A stretch of DNA of 64,000 nt from an uncultured Porphyromonadaceae bacterium (GCA_947175545.1 CAMWNI010000003.1:62001-126000), one strand, 5' to 3'. Shown: positions 28,607 to 37,080, numbered from the stretch's first letter. Program-made: numbers and translations. Notes: a model not told the origin generated them from the sequence alone.

Positions 28607-29453
28607 CTTCGAGTTCAAATATAACTTCATCGTCTTTGGGATATAATCCTTTTTTCTTTAAATGTTTAATATTTTTCTTTATAAAACGATTCCATTTGAT
28701 GAAGCCTCCTTTTTTTATTTTTATATCTGAAGGTATTTCAAAGATTGAATCCGGCAAATCTGCATTTGGGATAATTTCTGTTACATCAAGTCCTAGGTAT
28801 GATTTTATGTGTTTTTTAAAAACTTTCATTTCCACTCTAATTTCCATGATGGCCTTGATTCTTGCCGGAATGCCATCTATATCTATACAATTAGCAATTG
28901 CTCCTGATGCGGCCTCGGATAATATAAATTGTGGAATGGTCTCAATAACTATATCATTTCGTGAATTGGATATCGGATTGTGAATCTCGAAATTTACATT
29001 ATATATTTTTGAAGAATAGCATAATACCTCACAATTTTCTTTGATAGGTGTAATTGTATATACATCGTAGGGAGGAAGTATATTACCTTTATATTGACGT
29101 TGGGCGTTTGACCAACTTTTTAACACCATCTCATAATCATCCCAGGATATTGCTACCCCCTTTCTCATGTAATGTCCCCACATTGTTATCGTCCCGGCGG
29201 AAGGATCATATAGAGTACTATAGTGTAGAGTGCTATCTACGGCTAAAGCCTTGTCATCTTTTATGAAATAACTAAACTTAGTCGCTCCGTTATATCCGAA
29301 TCCGCCGGAGATTTTCTCGGTGTTTCTGTCAAGATTATTGGTGCGTATTGCTTTGATTTCGCCTTCAAATTTAGTAGGAACTGGAACTGTCTGCCCGTGA
29401 AGATTAAGGCCGATGTTTCCACATAGTAGAATTGTTAGAGAAATAAGTTTTTT
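28587..29453 (-). CDS. Uncharacterised exported protein, possibly DUF4412-like (cluster gene 5)
   Basis: About 288 residues from MKKLISLTILLCGNIGLNLHGQT, a signal peptide; the 14 extra residues in the ORF track overlap the previous gene. The pattern TKFEGEIKAIRTN...KFSYFIKDDKALAVDS...ITMWGHY and the late LPDSIFEIPSDIKIKK resemble the LolA-like DUF4412 fold of periplasmic proteins, but only weakly. The C-terminus is strongly basic then acidic (KKNIKHLKKKG...DDEVIFELEDED). It is A+T-rich and tightly packed with its neighbours. Confidence 0.6.
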   Translation of the reverse strand, partial: KKLISLTILLCGNIGLNLHGQTVPVPTKFEGEIKAIRTNNLDRNTEKISGGFGYNGATKFSYFIKDDKALAVDSTLHYSTLYDPSAGTITMWGHYMRKGVAISWDDYEMVLKSWSNAQRQYKGNILPPYDVYTITPIKENCEVLCYSSKIYNVNFEIHNPISNSRNDIVIETIPQFILSEAASGAIANCIDIDGIPARIKAIMEIRVEMKVFKKHIKSYLGLDVTEIIPNADLPDSIFEIPSDIKIKKGGFIKWNRFIKKNIKHLKKKGLYPKDDEVIFELEDEDWIY

Positions 29454-29482
29454 CATATAAAAAGTATGGTTTGGTGTTTTAG

Positions 29483-30421
29483 TTAATGAAGCCACATCAG
29501 ATTGGTTGTATGTTGTTGCTGTCCTTTGCCGTATGCGACGCCTACTTCGCGGGCTGCTTCGATGCGTCGTTTTTCAATATCAATTGCATCATTGTATTTC
29601 TGGCGTAATTCAAAGTCGCGGTCGCTCTTGACTGACGACTTGATTTCTGTGGCTAAAGCCAGCGCCTGAGGGTAGGCTGATGTGTCGGGGTCAATCTGAA
29701 CGAGATATCCAAATGCATCGGAGGCTGCTTCTGCGTCATGGCCGGATGACCAGATTGCATTGGCGCGAGCCAATAGTGCGGTTCCTTGTTGGTCTATATA
29801 ACTCTGGAACATTTTCAGGCTCGTTTCACTTGCCTGCTTGTAACCTTTGCTGCATTCCGGAATCATGCTCAGTTTCCATAACGCTTCGTCGTAGTTGTGT
29901 TGAACCGCGGCCCTATCTGCCTGAGCAAGTATCTGAGGAAAGTTCGAGTCAAAGTAGCTGATGATTTTTTTCTTTGCGCTTGATATGAAGGCTGCTATGG
30001 TTTTATTCTGACCGTTGAGCAAACGCATTGAATTTATATATGCGCGCTCACTTGATGTCCCCACTCCGCGAAGGTCAAGTATGGTGGTTGCGTAGACGGT
30101 TTCGGACTGAATGTCGCCAATATAAAGTGTCAGGGTGGTATGGAGTGCCATCTGAGAAGGTGGCCCCGGAATCACATCTTCCATTATATGAGTGAATCGT
30201 CCGGCTATAAAGAATTGATTTGAGCTTTCGTCAACGGAAATCCCGTCGGAAGTCATGATGTTTTGCAGTTTGGTGACCATATAGTTCTCTGCGGCAGCGG
30301 GTACCGCCTCTGTTTGTGGAACTCGCACAATCGAAAGATTGATATTGCATTCTGCGTTTCCAACGGAGGATACCGCCAGGGAAAATAACGCGCATGCAGT
30401 TAGTTTGAAGATCTGTTTCAT
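29483..30421 (-). CDS. Uncharacterised exported protein with a helical-repeat C-terminus (cluster gene 4)
   Basis: A 312-residue protein with signal peptide MKQIFKLTACALFSLAVSSVGNA. Residues of about 25-165 (YMVTKLQNIMTSDGISVDES, LHTTLTLYIGD, AFISSAKKKIISYF) have an alpha/beta pattern reminiscent of the LpoB/CsgG-type fold. Residues of about 170-280 form TPR-like helices (NYDEALWKLSMIPE, DAFGYLVQIDP). The tail is coiled and polar. It begins 2 bases after the DUF6175 gene, so both are surely one operon. The function is unknown; a periplasmic scaffold role is inference. Confidence 0.65.
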   Translation of the reverse strand: MKQIFKLTACALFSLAVSSVGNAECNINLSIVRVPQTEAVPAAAENYMVTKLQNIMTSDGISVDESSNQFFIAGRFTHIMEDVIPGPPSQMALHTTLTLYIGDIQSETVYATTILDLRGVGTSSERAYINSMRLLNGQNKTIAAFISSAKKKIISYFDSNFPQILAQADRAAVQHNYDEALWKLSMIPECSKGYKQASETSLKMFQSYIDQQGTALLARANAIWSSGHDAEAASDAFGYLVQIDPDTSAYPQALALATEIKSSVKSDRDFELRQKYNDAIDIEKRRIEAAREVGVAYGKGQQQHTTNLMWLH

Positions 30422-30423
30422 GA

Positions 30424-31374
30424 TTATTTTTCTCCTAAAATTAAATCAACGCGTCCAAGGCCCTTGGTCACGACTTTCGATTGTATATTATATGGAGCCT
30501 GACGTAGATGTTTGCGCAGGTTTGTTGCAAAATGACGCGTATCCATTGGCATCCCGTTTTCGCGATATAAAGGGATGCGTACCTGTTCGAAGGCTAAGTG
30601 TGTTTCGCCGGCAGCGGACAGATTATAGCGATGGTTTACCGTGTTGTTCGCCATCCAGTTGTCAATTATATCGGTAAGCTCTTCTCCGCCATATTCGGAC
30701 TCAAGCGATAAATCTGAACCATTGTCGAACACTTTTACATTAAAGACTATTTCTCGCCCGTTTTCAAGCAGATCATCGAAATGAGCCTGAAGTTGAGAAA
30801 TAAAGTTATCCATATTTGCAAGCACAGCCTCCTCAATCAGAACCGGAATTTCGGCTGTGAATGATTGTGGACCGGTACCCTGAGCGGCTGCAATTTGCTT
30901 ATTCGTGTACGCGTCAATTCCGCGTAGTGTGTAAGTTATGGAGCGTTTGGGCCCTATAGTATTAACTTTCCATGCGAGTTCAACCAGTATGTCTCCTTTC
31001 GCGCGTGCCATCAACTTCTCCAAAGGAGTCTCTGCAAGCACTGCTCCGGAATTGCGGCTTGTTGTCATTTCGTCTTCGATTACTGACCGGTTGAGGTCGC
31101 GGATGGTTGAGTGCATATCCTTTAACGGGAATCCGCGTTCTGCCATCAATTCTCCTATTTTGGTTGTCGCGTTAAACAGATTGCTGTTTTCCTGATATGC
31201 ACGTTCATAGTCGGCAACTTTGGTCGATTTTCCCTGCATACTGTAGGTGGTCGTGTACCCATTTTCAAAACACCATACTTCTGCCGGCATTACCATGAGG
31301 GTAGGTTTCTTTGCTTGTCCGTATGCCCACGCTGTCGTGGCAATTATTGCAAAAATGCTTACTATTCTTTTCAT
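30424..31374 (-). CDS. DUF6175 family exported protein (cluster gene 3)
   Basis: A 316-residue protein with signal peptide MKRIVSIFAIIATTAWAYGQ. KPTLMVMPAEVWCFENGYT, the long central helical region and the late AFEQVRIPLYRENGMPMDTRHFA fit DUF6175, an uncharacterised family found in Bacteroidota. The first strand-helix unit (MVMPAEVW...LFNATTKIGELMAERGF) is like the start of CsgG/LpoB-type domains, which bind outer-membrane or peptidoglycan partners; this similarity is my judgement only. It lies 5 bases after the lipoprotein gene and 2 bases before the helical-repeat gene. Confidence 0.7.
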   Translation of the reverse strand: MKRIVSIFAIIATTAWAYGQAKKPTLMVMPAEVWCFENGYTTTYSMQGKSTKVADYERAYQENSNLFNATTKIGELMAERGFPLKDMHSTIRDLNRSVIEDEMTTSRNSGAVLAETPLEKLMARAKGDILVELAWKVNTIGPKRSITYTLRGIDAYTNKQIAAAQGTGPQSFTAEIPVLIEEAVLANMDNFISQLQAHFDDLLENGREIVFNVKVFDNGSDLSLESEYGGEELTDIIDNWMANNTVNHRYNLSAAGETHLAFEQVRIPLYRENGMPMDTRHFATNLRKHLRQAPYNIQSKVVTKGLGRVDLILGEK

Positions 31375-31379
31375 TTTGG

Positions 31380-31871
31380 TTAGATTTTTATGACGTTGTC
31401 ATCTGTCAACCGTTTCTTCAAGGATGTGCGGTCAACTATCACCACAACCCCCCATGCTTCCATTGATGAATTTGCCGATTTGATTCGTGAGGTTCGTCTC
31501 TCTTCCAGTTGCACATAGTTGTTAAAAGCGCCCCCGTCGGAAAAGAACGCGTTAAAGTAATCCTCATATCGTTTGCGGGCGTTAGGCTCGTTAACTAACG
31601 GACGCTTGTTACACTCCGCCGTTCCGGAGGTGATACCACTGAAAATAACCGTTTCAATCGCCCTGCGTTTGGCTTGCTCAATGGCTTTGTCCTTGTTAAT
31701 ACCATTACCCCAAGAGCGCAGTGTCTGCATTCCTTCCGGGTCAACACCCATACATTCAACCTTGAAACGAGAGGTGGCATATTCATTTGAGATGTGAGTT
31801 TGAGTCTTACATGACGAAAACCCAAGTAGGATTACGGATATTGCTGTAATTATAATCTTTTTTGTTGACAT
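31380..31871 (-). CDS. LPP20-like lipoprotein (cluster gene 2)
   Basis: A 163-residue lipoprotein with lipobox GFSSC (Cys21). The core LRSWGNGINKDKAIEQAKRRAIETVIFSGI has the strand-helix pattern of LPP20/FlgT-type domains, in which a short strand is followed by an A-rich helix. The C-terminal half contains EDYFNAFFSDGGAFNNYVQ and a final strand AWGVVVIVDRTSLKKRL. The cluster's first gene appears to be a distant paralogue with the same order of elements. It heads the tightly packed five-gene run. Confidence 0.68.
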   Translation of the reverse strand: MSTKKIIITAISVILLGFSSCKTQTHISNEYATSRFKVECMGVDPEGMQTLRSWGNGINKDKAIEQAKRRAIETVIFSGITSGTAECNKRPLVNEPNARKRYEDYFNAFFSDGGAFNNYVQLEERRTSRIKSANSSMEAWGVVVIVDRTSLKKRLTDDNVIKI

Positions 31872-31885
31872 ATAAGTTATTTAAA

Positions 31886-32041
31886 TTAGTAGTCTATTAT
31901 ATTGTTAAGATTATTTTTTATGGTATAATCATCTGGATAACAGGTTGGTACTGGGCCTATTGCCCGATTTATACGTGAGATGCGATAAATGTCGAGCAAC
32001 GTGGCTATTTGGAATAAGGTTATCATATTTGCCAATGGCAT
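31886..32041 (-). CDS. Possible 51-residue protein or gene remnant
   Basis: A short frame, below the ORF-track cut-off, begins MPLANMITLFQIATLLDIYR and continues with a segment containing RAIGPVPTCYPDDYT. The GPVP motif preceded by Tyr/Arg and followed by an amphipathic stretch recalls the SocA/DUF4065 (Panacea) antitoxin domain. It fills the otherwise unexplained 246-base gap between cluster genes 1 and 2. It could be a decayed fragment or chance. Confidence 0.25.
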   Translation of the reverse strand: MPLANMITLFQIATLLDIYRISRINRAIGPVPTCYPDDYTIKNNLNNIIDY

Positions 32042-32117
32042 AGTGCAAGTATACTTCGAAAAGTTCTGCCGCGCAGAAAACGATGAGTTAACATAACAGC
32101 TGTATTTATGAATTGTA

Positions 32118-32603
32118 TCAGAACGCCGAATTAAGTGATTTAACTACTCCTGCCTCTTGCAGGTATTTTATCAGAACCTCTTTCTCTACTGTTACTTTTG
32201 CGGATACTCTAAATTCTTTCCCCACTTTTGTGATTGAACGAGAGCCATTGATTACATTTCCGTAATTCTTTGAAAGTCCGGTTGCACTGAAAAAGTCTTT
32301 GTAGAAGTCAGCGTGTTGAGCCTCATTTGACGCACTACCCGCAAGTGGTTTCTGGAAACCTCTGCCGTTGGGATTGCTGAATCCGCGGAAAAGAACACCG
32401 TGAACAGCCGCACTGATGAGTTGTTGGTCCGATACGGTCTTATTTTTGGATAAAACTGAGATGTCAACTAGATAAGACCCTTGAATTGCAGTGCCTGCGC
32501 CTGCAATTTCATAGTGTGGAACACCATCTTCTATCTTTTTAGCCTCAATAGGGGAGACAAGAAGGCTGAGAATCGCAATCAGACAAAGATATATTTTTCC
32601 CAT
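32118..32603 (-). CDS. Exported LPP20-like small protein (cluster gene 1)
   Basis: A 161-residue protein with signal peptide MGKIYLCLIAILSLLVSPIEA but no lipobox. YEIAGAGTAIQGSYLVDISVLSKN, the helix QQLISAAVHGVLFRGFSN, HADFYKDFFSATGLSKNYGN and the final RVSAKVTVEKEVLIKYLQEAG follow the same order as the lipoprotein at 31380-31871, suggesting distant paralogy. The promoter region carries an unusual 31-bp element with eight G, also found in front of the lipoprotein at 37349. The function is unknown. Confidence 0.65.
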   Translation of the reverse strand: MGKIYLCLIAILSLLVSPIEAKKIEDGVPHYEIAGAGTAIQGSYLVDISVLSKNKTVSDQQLISAAVHGVLFRGFSNPNGRGFQKPLAGSASNEAQHADFYKDFFSATGLSKNYGNVINGSRSITKVGKEFRVSAKVTVEKEVLIKYLQEAGVVKSLNSAF

Positions 32604-32642
32604 AATTGTTTAATTGATGAATTAAATTATATTTGTTCGTCA

Positions 32643-32650
32643 CAAAGTTA
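32643..32650 (-). promoter_or_regulatory. -7 box of cluster gene 1
   Basis: Minus-strand TAACTTTG followed by TGACG lies about 40 bases before the ATG and 17 bases downstream of the G8 element. No ordinary TTG -33 is seen; the G-tract occupies that position. Confidence 0.6.
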
Positions 32651-32667
32651 AATAAAATTTCACAGTT

Positions 32668-32698
32668 TACCCCCCCCAATTGTTAAACTATGTTAAAT
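32668..32698 (-). promoter_or_regulatory. 31-bp G8 promoter element, copy 1
   Basis: On the minus strand ATTTAACATAGTTTAACAAT is followed by TGGGGGGGGTA. It matches the copy at 37244-37274 in 30 of 31 positions and sits at the same place relative to the -7 box. It contains the direct repeat TTTAAC-ATAG-TTTAAC with a 10-bp period, like a tandem protein-binding site. Confidence 0.7.
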
Positions 32699-32800
32699 GT
32701 AGGATTAATAATGGCACTTGAACAATTTGAGGGTCAGGGGCGTTTCTATGATATAGCAAATGTTTTCAACTTTTATTTACTCTGAAACTGATAATTTCTT

Positions 32801-33583
32801 ATGAAACTTACTTTTCTTGGTACCGGAACCAGTACCGGTGTGCCGCAAATTATGTGTAACTGCCCGACGTGTCAGAGCCGTGATGATCATGACAAGCGTC
32901 TGCGCTGTTCGGCAATGGTGACTTATAAGGGCAAGAATATTCTGATTGATTGCGGACCGGACTTCCGTCAGCAGATGTTAACCCAGGGATCTCCTATGCT
33001 GGAGGCTCTTCTGGTGACCCACAGTCATTACGACCACGTTGGTGGCGTTGACGATTTGCGGCCTTATTGCGCCATGGGTGACGGTTTCCCGATTTATTGT
33101 CGTCCGGATGTTGCCGGCGATCTTCGCGACCGCGTTCCTTATTGTTTCGCTGAGGCGCCTTATCCCGGAGTTCCGGCGTTTAATATTACGGAAGTGACAA
33201 CGAAGCCGTTTCAGGTTGCCGATCTTGAGGTTGTGCCGTTGCCGGTGATGCATCATAGGCTGCCGATTATCGGTTTCAAGATGGAAAATCTTGCGTACAT
33301 TACCGACGCGAAGATTATTCCTGATTCAACTCTGGAGCTGATTCGCGGTGTGGATACTTTGGTTATCAATGCGCTTAGGCTGAAGGACCATCACTCACAC
33401 ATGAATCTCCAGCAGGCTCTGGACGTTATTGCAGAGGTAAAACCCCGAGTGGCATATCTGACTCATCTGAGCCATGGCATCGGTCCGGCGGTGGAGGCGA
33501 GTCTGCGTCTGCCCGATGGTGTCAAACTTGCCTACGACGGATTAGTAATTCATATCCCTGATCAATTCGATGAAAATGAATAG
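32801..33583 (+). CDS. PhnP-like metallo-beta-lactamase-fold phosphodiesterase
   Basis: A 260-residue cytoplasmic hydrolase. The metal-binding motif is THSHYDH (His74, His76, Asp78, His79), with further ligands expected in MHHRLP and LKDHHSHMN. The Cys cluster MCNCPTC (residues 18-24) followed by LRC resembles the structural zinc site of PhnP, the phosphoribosyl cyclic phosphate phosphodiesterase. No other phosphonate gene lies nearby, so the physiological substrate may be another cyclic phosphodiester. Its end overlaps the next gene by 14 bases. Confidence 0.83.
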   Translation: MKLTFLGTGTSTGVPQIMCNCPTCQSRDDHDKRLRCSAMVTYKGKNILIDCGPDFRQQMLTQGSPMLEALLVTHSHYDHVGGVDDLRPYCAMGDGFPIYCRPDVAGDLRDRVPYCFAEAPYPGVPAFNITEVTTKPFQVADLEVVPLPVMHHRLPIIGFKMENLAYITDAKIIPDSTLELIRGVDTLVINALRLKDHHSHMNLQQALDVIAEVKPRVAYLTHLSHGIGPAVEASLRLPDGVKLAYDGLVIHIPDQFDENE

Positions 33584-33974
33584 CACAACTTTATCTCCCC
33601 GAATAGTTGCCCTTGGCGGCGACGGCATAGCCGCTGTTTTCCCTTCAGGAGTGGTAGTTTTTAATTTTGAAAACGATGATGAAGGCAAATTGTCACAGCT
33701 GTTGAGCGCAGCGCCCATAAAGCCGGTGACATTTCTTGCGACGAGGTTTACTCCGCAGGTATTCTCGCAGGCTGAAACCCGCAATCGTACGTTCATTTTT
33801 TCGGAAAAGTTCATTGATCGCAACGGTGTCAGCGCGGAATATCCCGTCCAGTGGCTTGCCGAAGGCAATCTGATTCCGATGGTGCCGGGCAATTTTCAGG
33901 TAACCGCTACGTCGACCGGCTTTGAGGTCGAAACGGTTGATCCTGACCCTGCCATGAAGTATGTGTTCGATTAA
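33570..33974 (+). CDS. Uncharacterised small protein coupled to the PhnP-like gene
   Basis: A 134-residue soluble protein without signal peptide or membrane segment. I do not recognise the family. It is strand-rich with IVALGGDGIAAVFPSGVVVFNF at the start and FQVTATSTGFEVETVDPDP near the end. It overlaps the 3' end of the PhnP-like gene by 14 bases (ATG 33576 is an alternative start), indicating translational coupling and possibly a shared function. A bidirectional terminator follows. Confidence 0.7.
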   Translation: MKMNSTTLSPRIVALGGDGIAAVFPSGVVVFNFENDDEGKLSQLLSAAPIKPVTFLATRFTPQVFSQAETRNRTFIFSEKFIDRNGVSAEYPVQWLAEGNLIPMVPGNFQVTATSTGFEVETVDPDPAMKYVFD

Positions 33975-34040
33975 TTCGAAATTAAAGTTAAAAGTAATAT
34001 TCCCTTTGTGGGGCGAGAGCCTCAGGATGCGGGAATAGAA

Positions 34041-34077
34041 AAACCGGGAGGTTGCCCTTGGGGCGACCTCCCGGTTT
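34041..34077. terminator. Bidirectional terminator between the small protein and tsf
   Basis: A 17-bp stem (34041-34057 with 34061-34077, one G-U pair) with a 3-base loop lies between converging genes. The minus-strand side is followed by a T-rich tract (A-rich on the plus strand at 34037-34043), so it should end the rplM-rpsI-rpsB-tsf transcript. Confidence 0.85.
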
Positions 34078-34103
34078 ATGTTGGCGTTGAGAAATTCTCG
34101 AGA

Positions 34104-35096
34104 TTAGTCCTGGTTGAGGTTTACGCGCTTGAAGGAAACGACGGTCAGACCCTTCTGAGTCTGTTCGAGATACTGACCGATGGTCAGGCTGCTGTCCTTC
34201 ACGAATTCCTGCTCAACGAGTACGTTTTCTTTGTAGAACTTGTTGATGCGGCCCTTGACGATGTTTTCAATCATCTGAGCGGGGAGGTTTGCAGCCTTCT
34301 GTTCAGAAACTTCGGCGATAATCTTGCGTGCCTGTTCAGCCTGCTCGGGGGTAATCCAGCCCTTGCTCATATTAGACTCGATGTGGGCTTCAGAGTCAAC
34401 GTGGGCGGGGTTGATGCCGGCCTTGCTCAGAGCGGCGGCAACAGCCTTCTGCACCTGTTCCTGCTTGGTCTTTTCGATTGCTACGTTCTTTTCAGACTCA
34501 ATGATGGCTTCCGAAACAGACTCGCGGTTAACAGCAACGGGGTTCATTGAAGCAACCTGCATTGCAACGTCGCGGCCAACCTGATAGTCAACGCCTTCTA
34601 CGTTGAATCCGCAGATTGTAGCGAGCTTGTTGCCAAGGTGGTTGTAAGAAGTGGTTGAGGGCGCTTCAATCCATTCGTAAGAACCGATTTCGGTCTTTTC
34701 GCCTGTCTTGCCGCCTTCTTCAATAACGAGGTCGGCAACGGTCAGACCGTCAACTGTTACAGCCTTGAGTTCGTCGAGGCTCTTGCATTTGTTGGCAACA
34801 GCCAGGTCAAGAAGTTTCTGGGTGAGGGCAACGAATCCGGCGTTCTTTGCAACGAAGTCGGTTTCGCAGTTGAGGGCAACGATAGCGGCGAACGAGCCTT
34901 CGTTCTTAGCCAGCACGCATCCTTCTGCTGCGTTGCGGTCTTCACGCTTTGCGGCAACTGCCTGTCCTTTTTTGCGAAGGATTTCAACTGCTGCTTCGAT
35001 GTCACCGTTGGTTTCGGCCAGAGCCTTTTTGCAGTCCATCAGGCCGGCGCTGGTGAGGTGGCGCAGCTTGGTGATTTCTGCCATTGTAACTGCCAT
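34104..35096 (-). CDS. tsf: Elongation factor Ts
   Basis: A 330-residue guanine-nucleotide exchange factor for EF-Tu. The N-terminal UBA-like part carries [16 protein letters not shown], and the core has [13 protein letters not shown], where the Asp-Phe pair contacts the EF-Tu nucleotide site. The protein is about 45 residues longer than E. coli EF-Ts, as is usual in Bacteroidota. It follows rpsB by 137 bases; the pair is a conserved operon. Confidence 0.96.
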   Translation of the reverse strand: MAVTMAEITKLRHLTSAGLMDCKKALAETNGDIEAAVEILRKKGQAVAAKREDRNAAEGCVLAKNEGSFAAIVALNCETDFVAKNAGFVALTQKLLDLAVANKCKSLDELKAVTVDGLTVADLVIEEGGKTGEKTEIGSYEWIEAPSTTSYNHLGNKLATICGFNVEGVDYQVGRDVAMQVASMNPVAVNRESVSEAIIESEKNVAIEKTKQEQVQKAVAAALSKAGINPAHVDSEAHIESNMSKGWITPEQAEQARKIIAEVSEQKAANLPAQMIENIVKGRINKFYKENVLVEQEFVKDSSLTIGQYLEQTQKGLTVVSFKRVNLNQD

Positions 35097-35233
35097 ATAT
35101 CTTAAGGTATTAAGGGAGTTAATGATTGTTTAATGAATAAATCGGGGCTGTCTCTTTTGCGAGGCATCCCCGATTTACTGTTGTTAGCTTGTTTTTTTGT
35201 TGATTCGGGGCTTGAATCCGTCGGGGCTGTTTT

Positions 35234-36055
35234 TTATTCAGCAGCAGCTTCGCCTTCGGCGGGAGCGGCAGCAGCGGGACGAGCCACGCGACGACGCTCG
35301 CGGCGGGGAGCAGCGGCTTCGCCTTCAGTAGCTTCAGCTTCGGCGGCAGCGGAGTCAGCCTTTTCAACCTTGCGCTCTTCGATGCCTTCGTTCATGGCAG
35401 CGATGACGGTGTCAAGTACGAGTTCGATGCTCTTTGAAGCGTCATCGTTGGCGGGGATAACGAAGTCTACGCCATTGGGGTTTGAGTTGGTGTCAACCAT
35501 AGCGAACACGGGGATACCGAGACGGATGGCTTCGGCAACTGCGATGTGTTCCTTGTGGACGTCAATAACGAACAGAGCGGCGGGCAGACGGTTGAGGTCA
35601 GCGATTGAGCCGAGGTTCTTCTCGAGTTTGGCGCGCTGGCGGGTGATTTGCAGTTTTTCGCGCTTTGAGAGGTTATCGAAGGTGCCGTCCTTGGTCATCT
35701 TGTCAATAGCGGTCATTTTCTTGACAGCCTTGCGGATGGTCGGGAAGTTGGTCAGCATGCCGCCGGGCCAGCGCTCGATAACGTAAGGCATACCAACGGA
35801 AGATGCCTTGTCGGCAACGACCTGTTTGGCCTGCTTTTTGGTGGCAACGAAGAGAACCTTCTTGCCGCTCTTGGCGATAGACTTCAGCGCGTTAGCAGCT
35901 TCTTCAAGCTTGGCCTGGGTCTTGTAGAGGTCAAGGATGTGGATACCGTTACGCTCCATGAAGATGTAAGGAGCCATTGCGGGATTCCATTTACGTTTGA
36001 GGTGGCCGAAGTGACAGCCGGCTTCGAGCAGTTGCTCAAAAGAGGGAGTTGACAT
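35234..36055 (-). CDS. rpsB: 30S ribosomal protein S2
   Basis: A 273-residue ribosomal protein. FEQLLEAGCHFGHLKRKWNPAM, FVATKKQAKQVV and LTNFPTIRKAVKKM are S2 signatures. The last 45 residues form an Ala/Glu/Arg-rich tail (APRRERRRVARPAAAAPA) beyond the normal S2 fold. Operon position between rpsI and tsf is as expected. Confidence 0.97.
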   Translation of the reverse strand: MSTPSFEQLLEAGCHFGHLKRKWNPAMAPYIFMERNGIHILDLYKTQAKLEEAANALKSIAKSGKKVLFVATKKQAKQVVADKASSVGMPYVIERWPGGMLTNFPTIRKAVKKMTAIDKMTKDGTFDNLSKREKLQITRQRAKLEKNLGSIADLNRLPAALFVIDVHKEHIAVAEAIRLGIPVFAMVDTNSNPNGVDFVIPANDDASKSIELVLDTVIAAMNEGIEERKVEKADSAAAEAEATEGEAAAPRRERRRVARPAAAAPAEGEAAAE

Positions 36056-36166
36056 TTTAAATAATCTTTTTTAATTGTTTTGTTTACGTTCTTTTCAAAA
36101 TCAATCCCGGAGTAGGGAGCCGTTGATCGGCTCCATCGCCGGGATTTAGATGCTAAACAAGTCCGA

Positions 36167-36553
36167 TTAACGCTTAGAGAACTGGAAGCGCTTGCGGGCC
36201 TTGGGCTGACCGGGCTTCTTACGCTCGACGGCACGGGGGTCGCGGGTCATGAAGCCTTCAGCACGAAGGGCGGGTTTGTCTTCGGGGTTAACCTTTACGA
36301 GAGCGCGGGCAATTGCGAGACGCAGAGCCTCGGCCTGGCCTTTGTAGCCGCCGCCGTCGAGGTTAACCTGAATGTCATACTTCTCCGGGCAGTTCAGAGT
36401 CAGCAGGGGCTGCTTCACAATGTACTGAAGGATTTCCGAGGGGAAGTATTCGGTCAGGGTACGCTTGTTGATGGTGATTACGCCGTTACCTTCTTTGAGG
36501 ATTACGCGGGCAATGGCTGCCTTGCGGCGACCAACGGTGTTGATAGTTTCCAT
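36167..36553 (-). CDS. rpsI: 30S ribosomal protein S9
   Basis: A 128-residue ribosomal protein. It starts METINTVGRRKAAIARV and ends in the characteristic basic tail KPGQPKARKRFQFSKR, which reaches towards the P-site tRNA. It follows rplM by 20 bases, the universal L13-S9 pair. Confidence 0.98.
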   Translation of the reverse strand: METINTVGRRKAAIARVILKEGNGVITINKRTLTEYFPSEILQYIVKQPLLTLNCPEKYDIQVNLDGGGYKGQAEALRLAIARALVKVNPEDKPALRAEGFMTRDPRAVERKKPGQPKARKRFQFSKR

Positions 36554-36573
36554 TATTGCTGCAGGCAGGTTAA

Positions 36574-37056
36574 TTATTTATTGAGTTTGCTGAGGTCAAG
36601 CACTTTAGGCTCCTGGGCAGCGTGGGGATGCTCGGCGCCGTTGTAAACGTGCATGTTTTCAATGAGTTTGCGACCCAGACGGTTCTTGGGAAGCATGCCC
36701 TTCATAACGCGGTTGAAGAGCGGGTGGATGCCGGGCTTGAGGTGCTTGTTGAAGCTCTTCTTCATCAGCACTTCAGGAGTCAGTTCCTTCTGACCGCCGG
36801 GATAGCCTGAGAAGGTCAGGTAGATGTGGTCAGTCATCTTTTTGCCGGTCAGGACAACCTTGTCGGCGTTGATGATGATTACGTTGTCGCCACATTCAAC
36901 GTTGGGCGAGTAGCAGGGCTTGTTTTTGCCCATCAGAATTTTGGCTACCTCAGAGCAGAGACGACCGAGATGCAGGCCGGTTGCGTCAATCACATACCAT
37001 TCGTGATTGATGCTGGCGGCATTGGGAGAGAGGGTTCTGTAACTTAATGAATCCAC
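36574..37056 (-). CDS. rplM: 50S ribosomal protein L13
   Basis: A 160-residue ribosomal protein. The start MDSLSYRTLSPNAASINHEWYVIDATG matches Bacteroidota L13, and GYPGG plus MLPKNRLGRK are family signatures. It is the first gene of the rplM-rpsI-rpsB-tsf operon and has a leader of about 105 bases from a strong promoter. Confidence 0.97.
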   Translation of the reverse strand: MDSLSYRTLSPNAASINHEWYVIDATGLHLGRLCSEVAKILMGKNKPCYSPNVECGDNVIIINADKVVLTGKKMTDHIYLTFSGYPGGQKELTPEVLMKKSFNKHLKPGIHPLFNRVMKGMLPKNRLGRKLIENMHVYNGAEHPHAAQEPKVLDLSKLNK

Positions 37057-37080
37057 GATTTAATGGTTTATTTATCAGTT

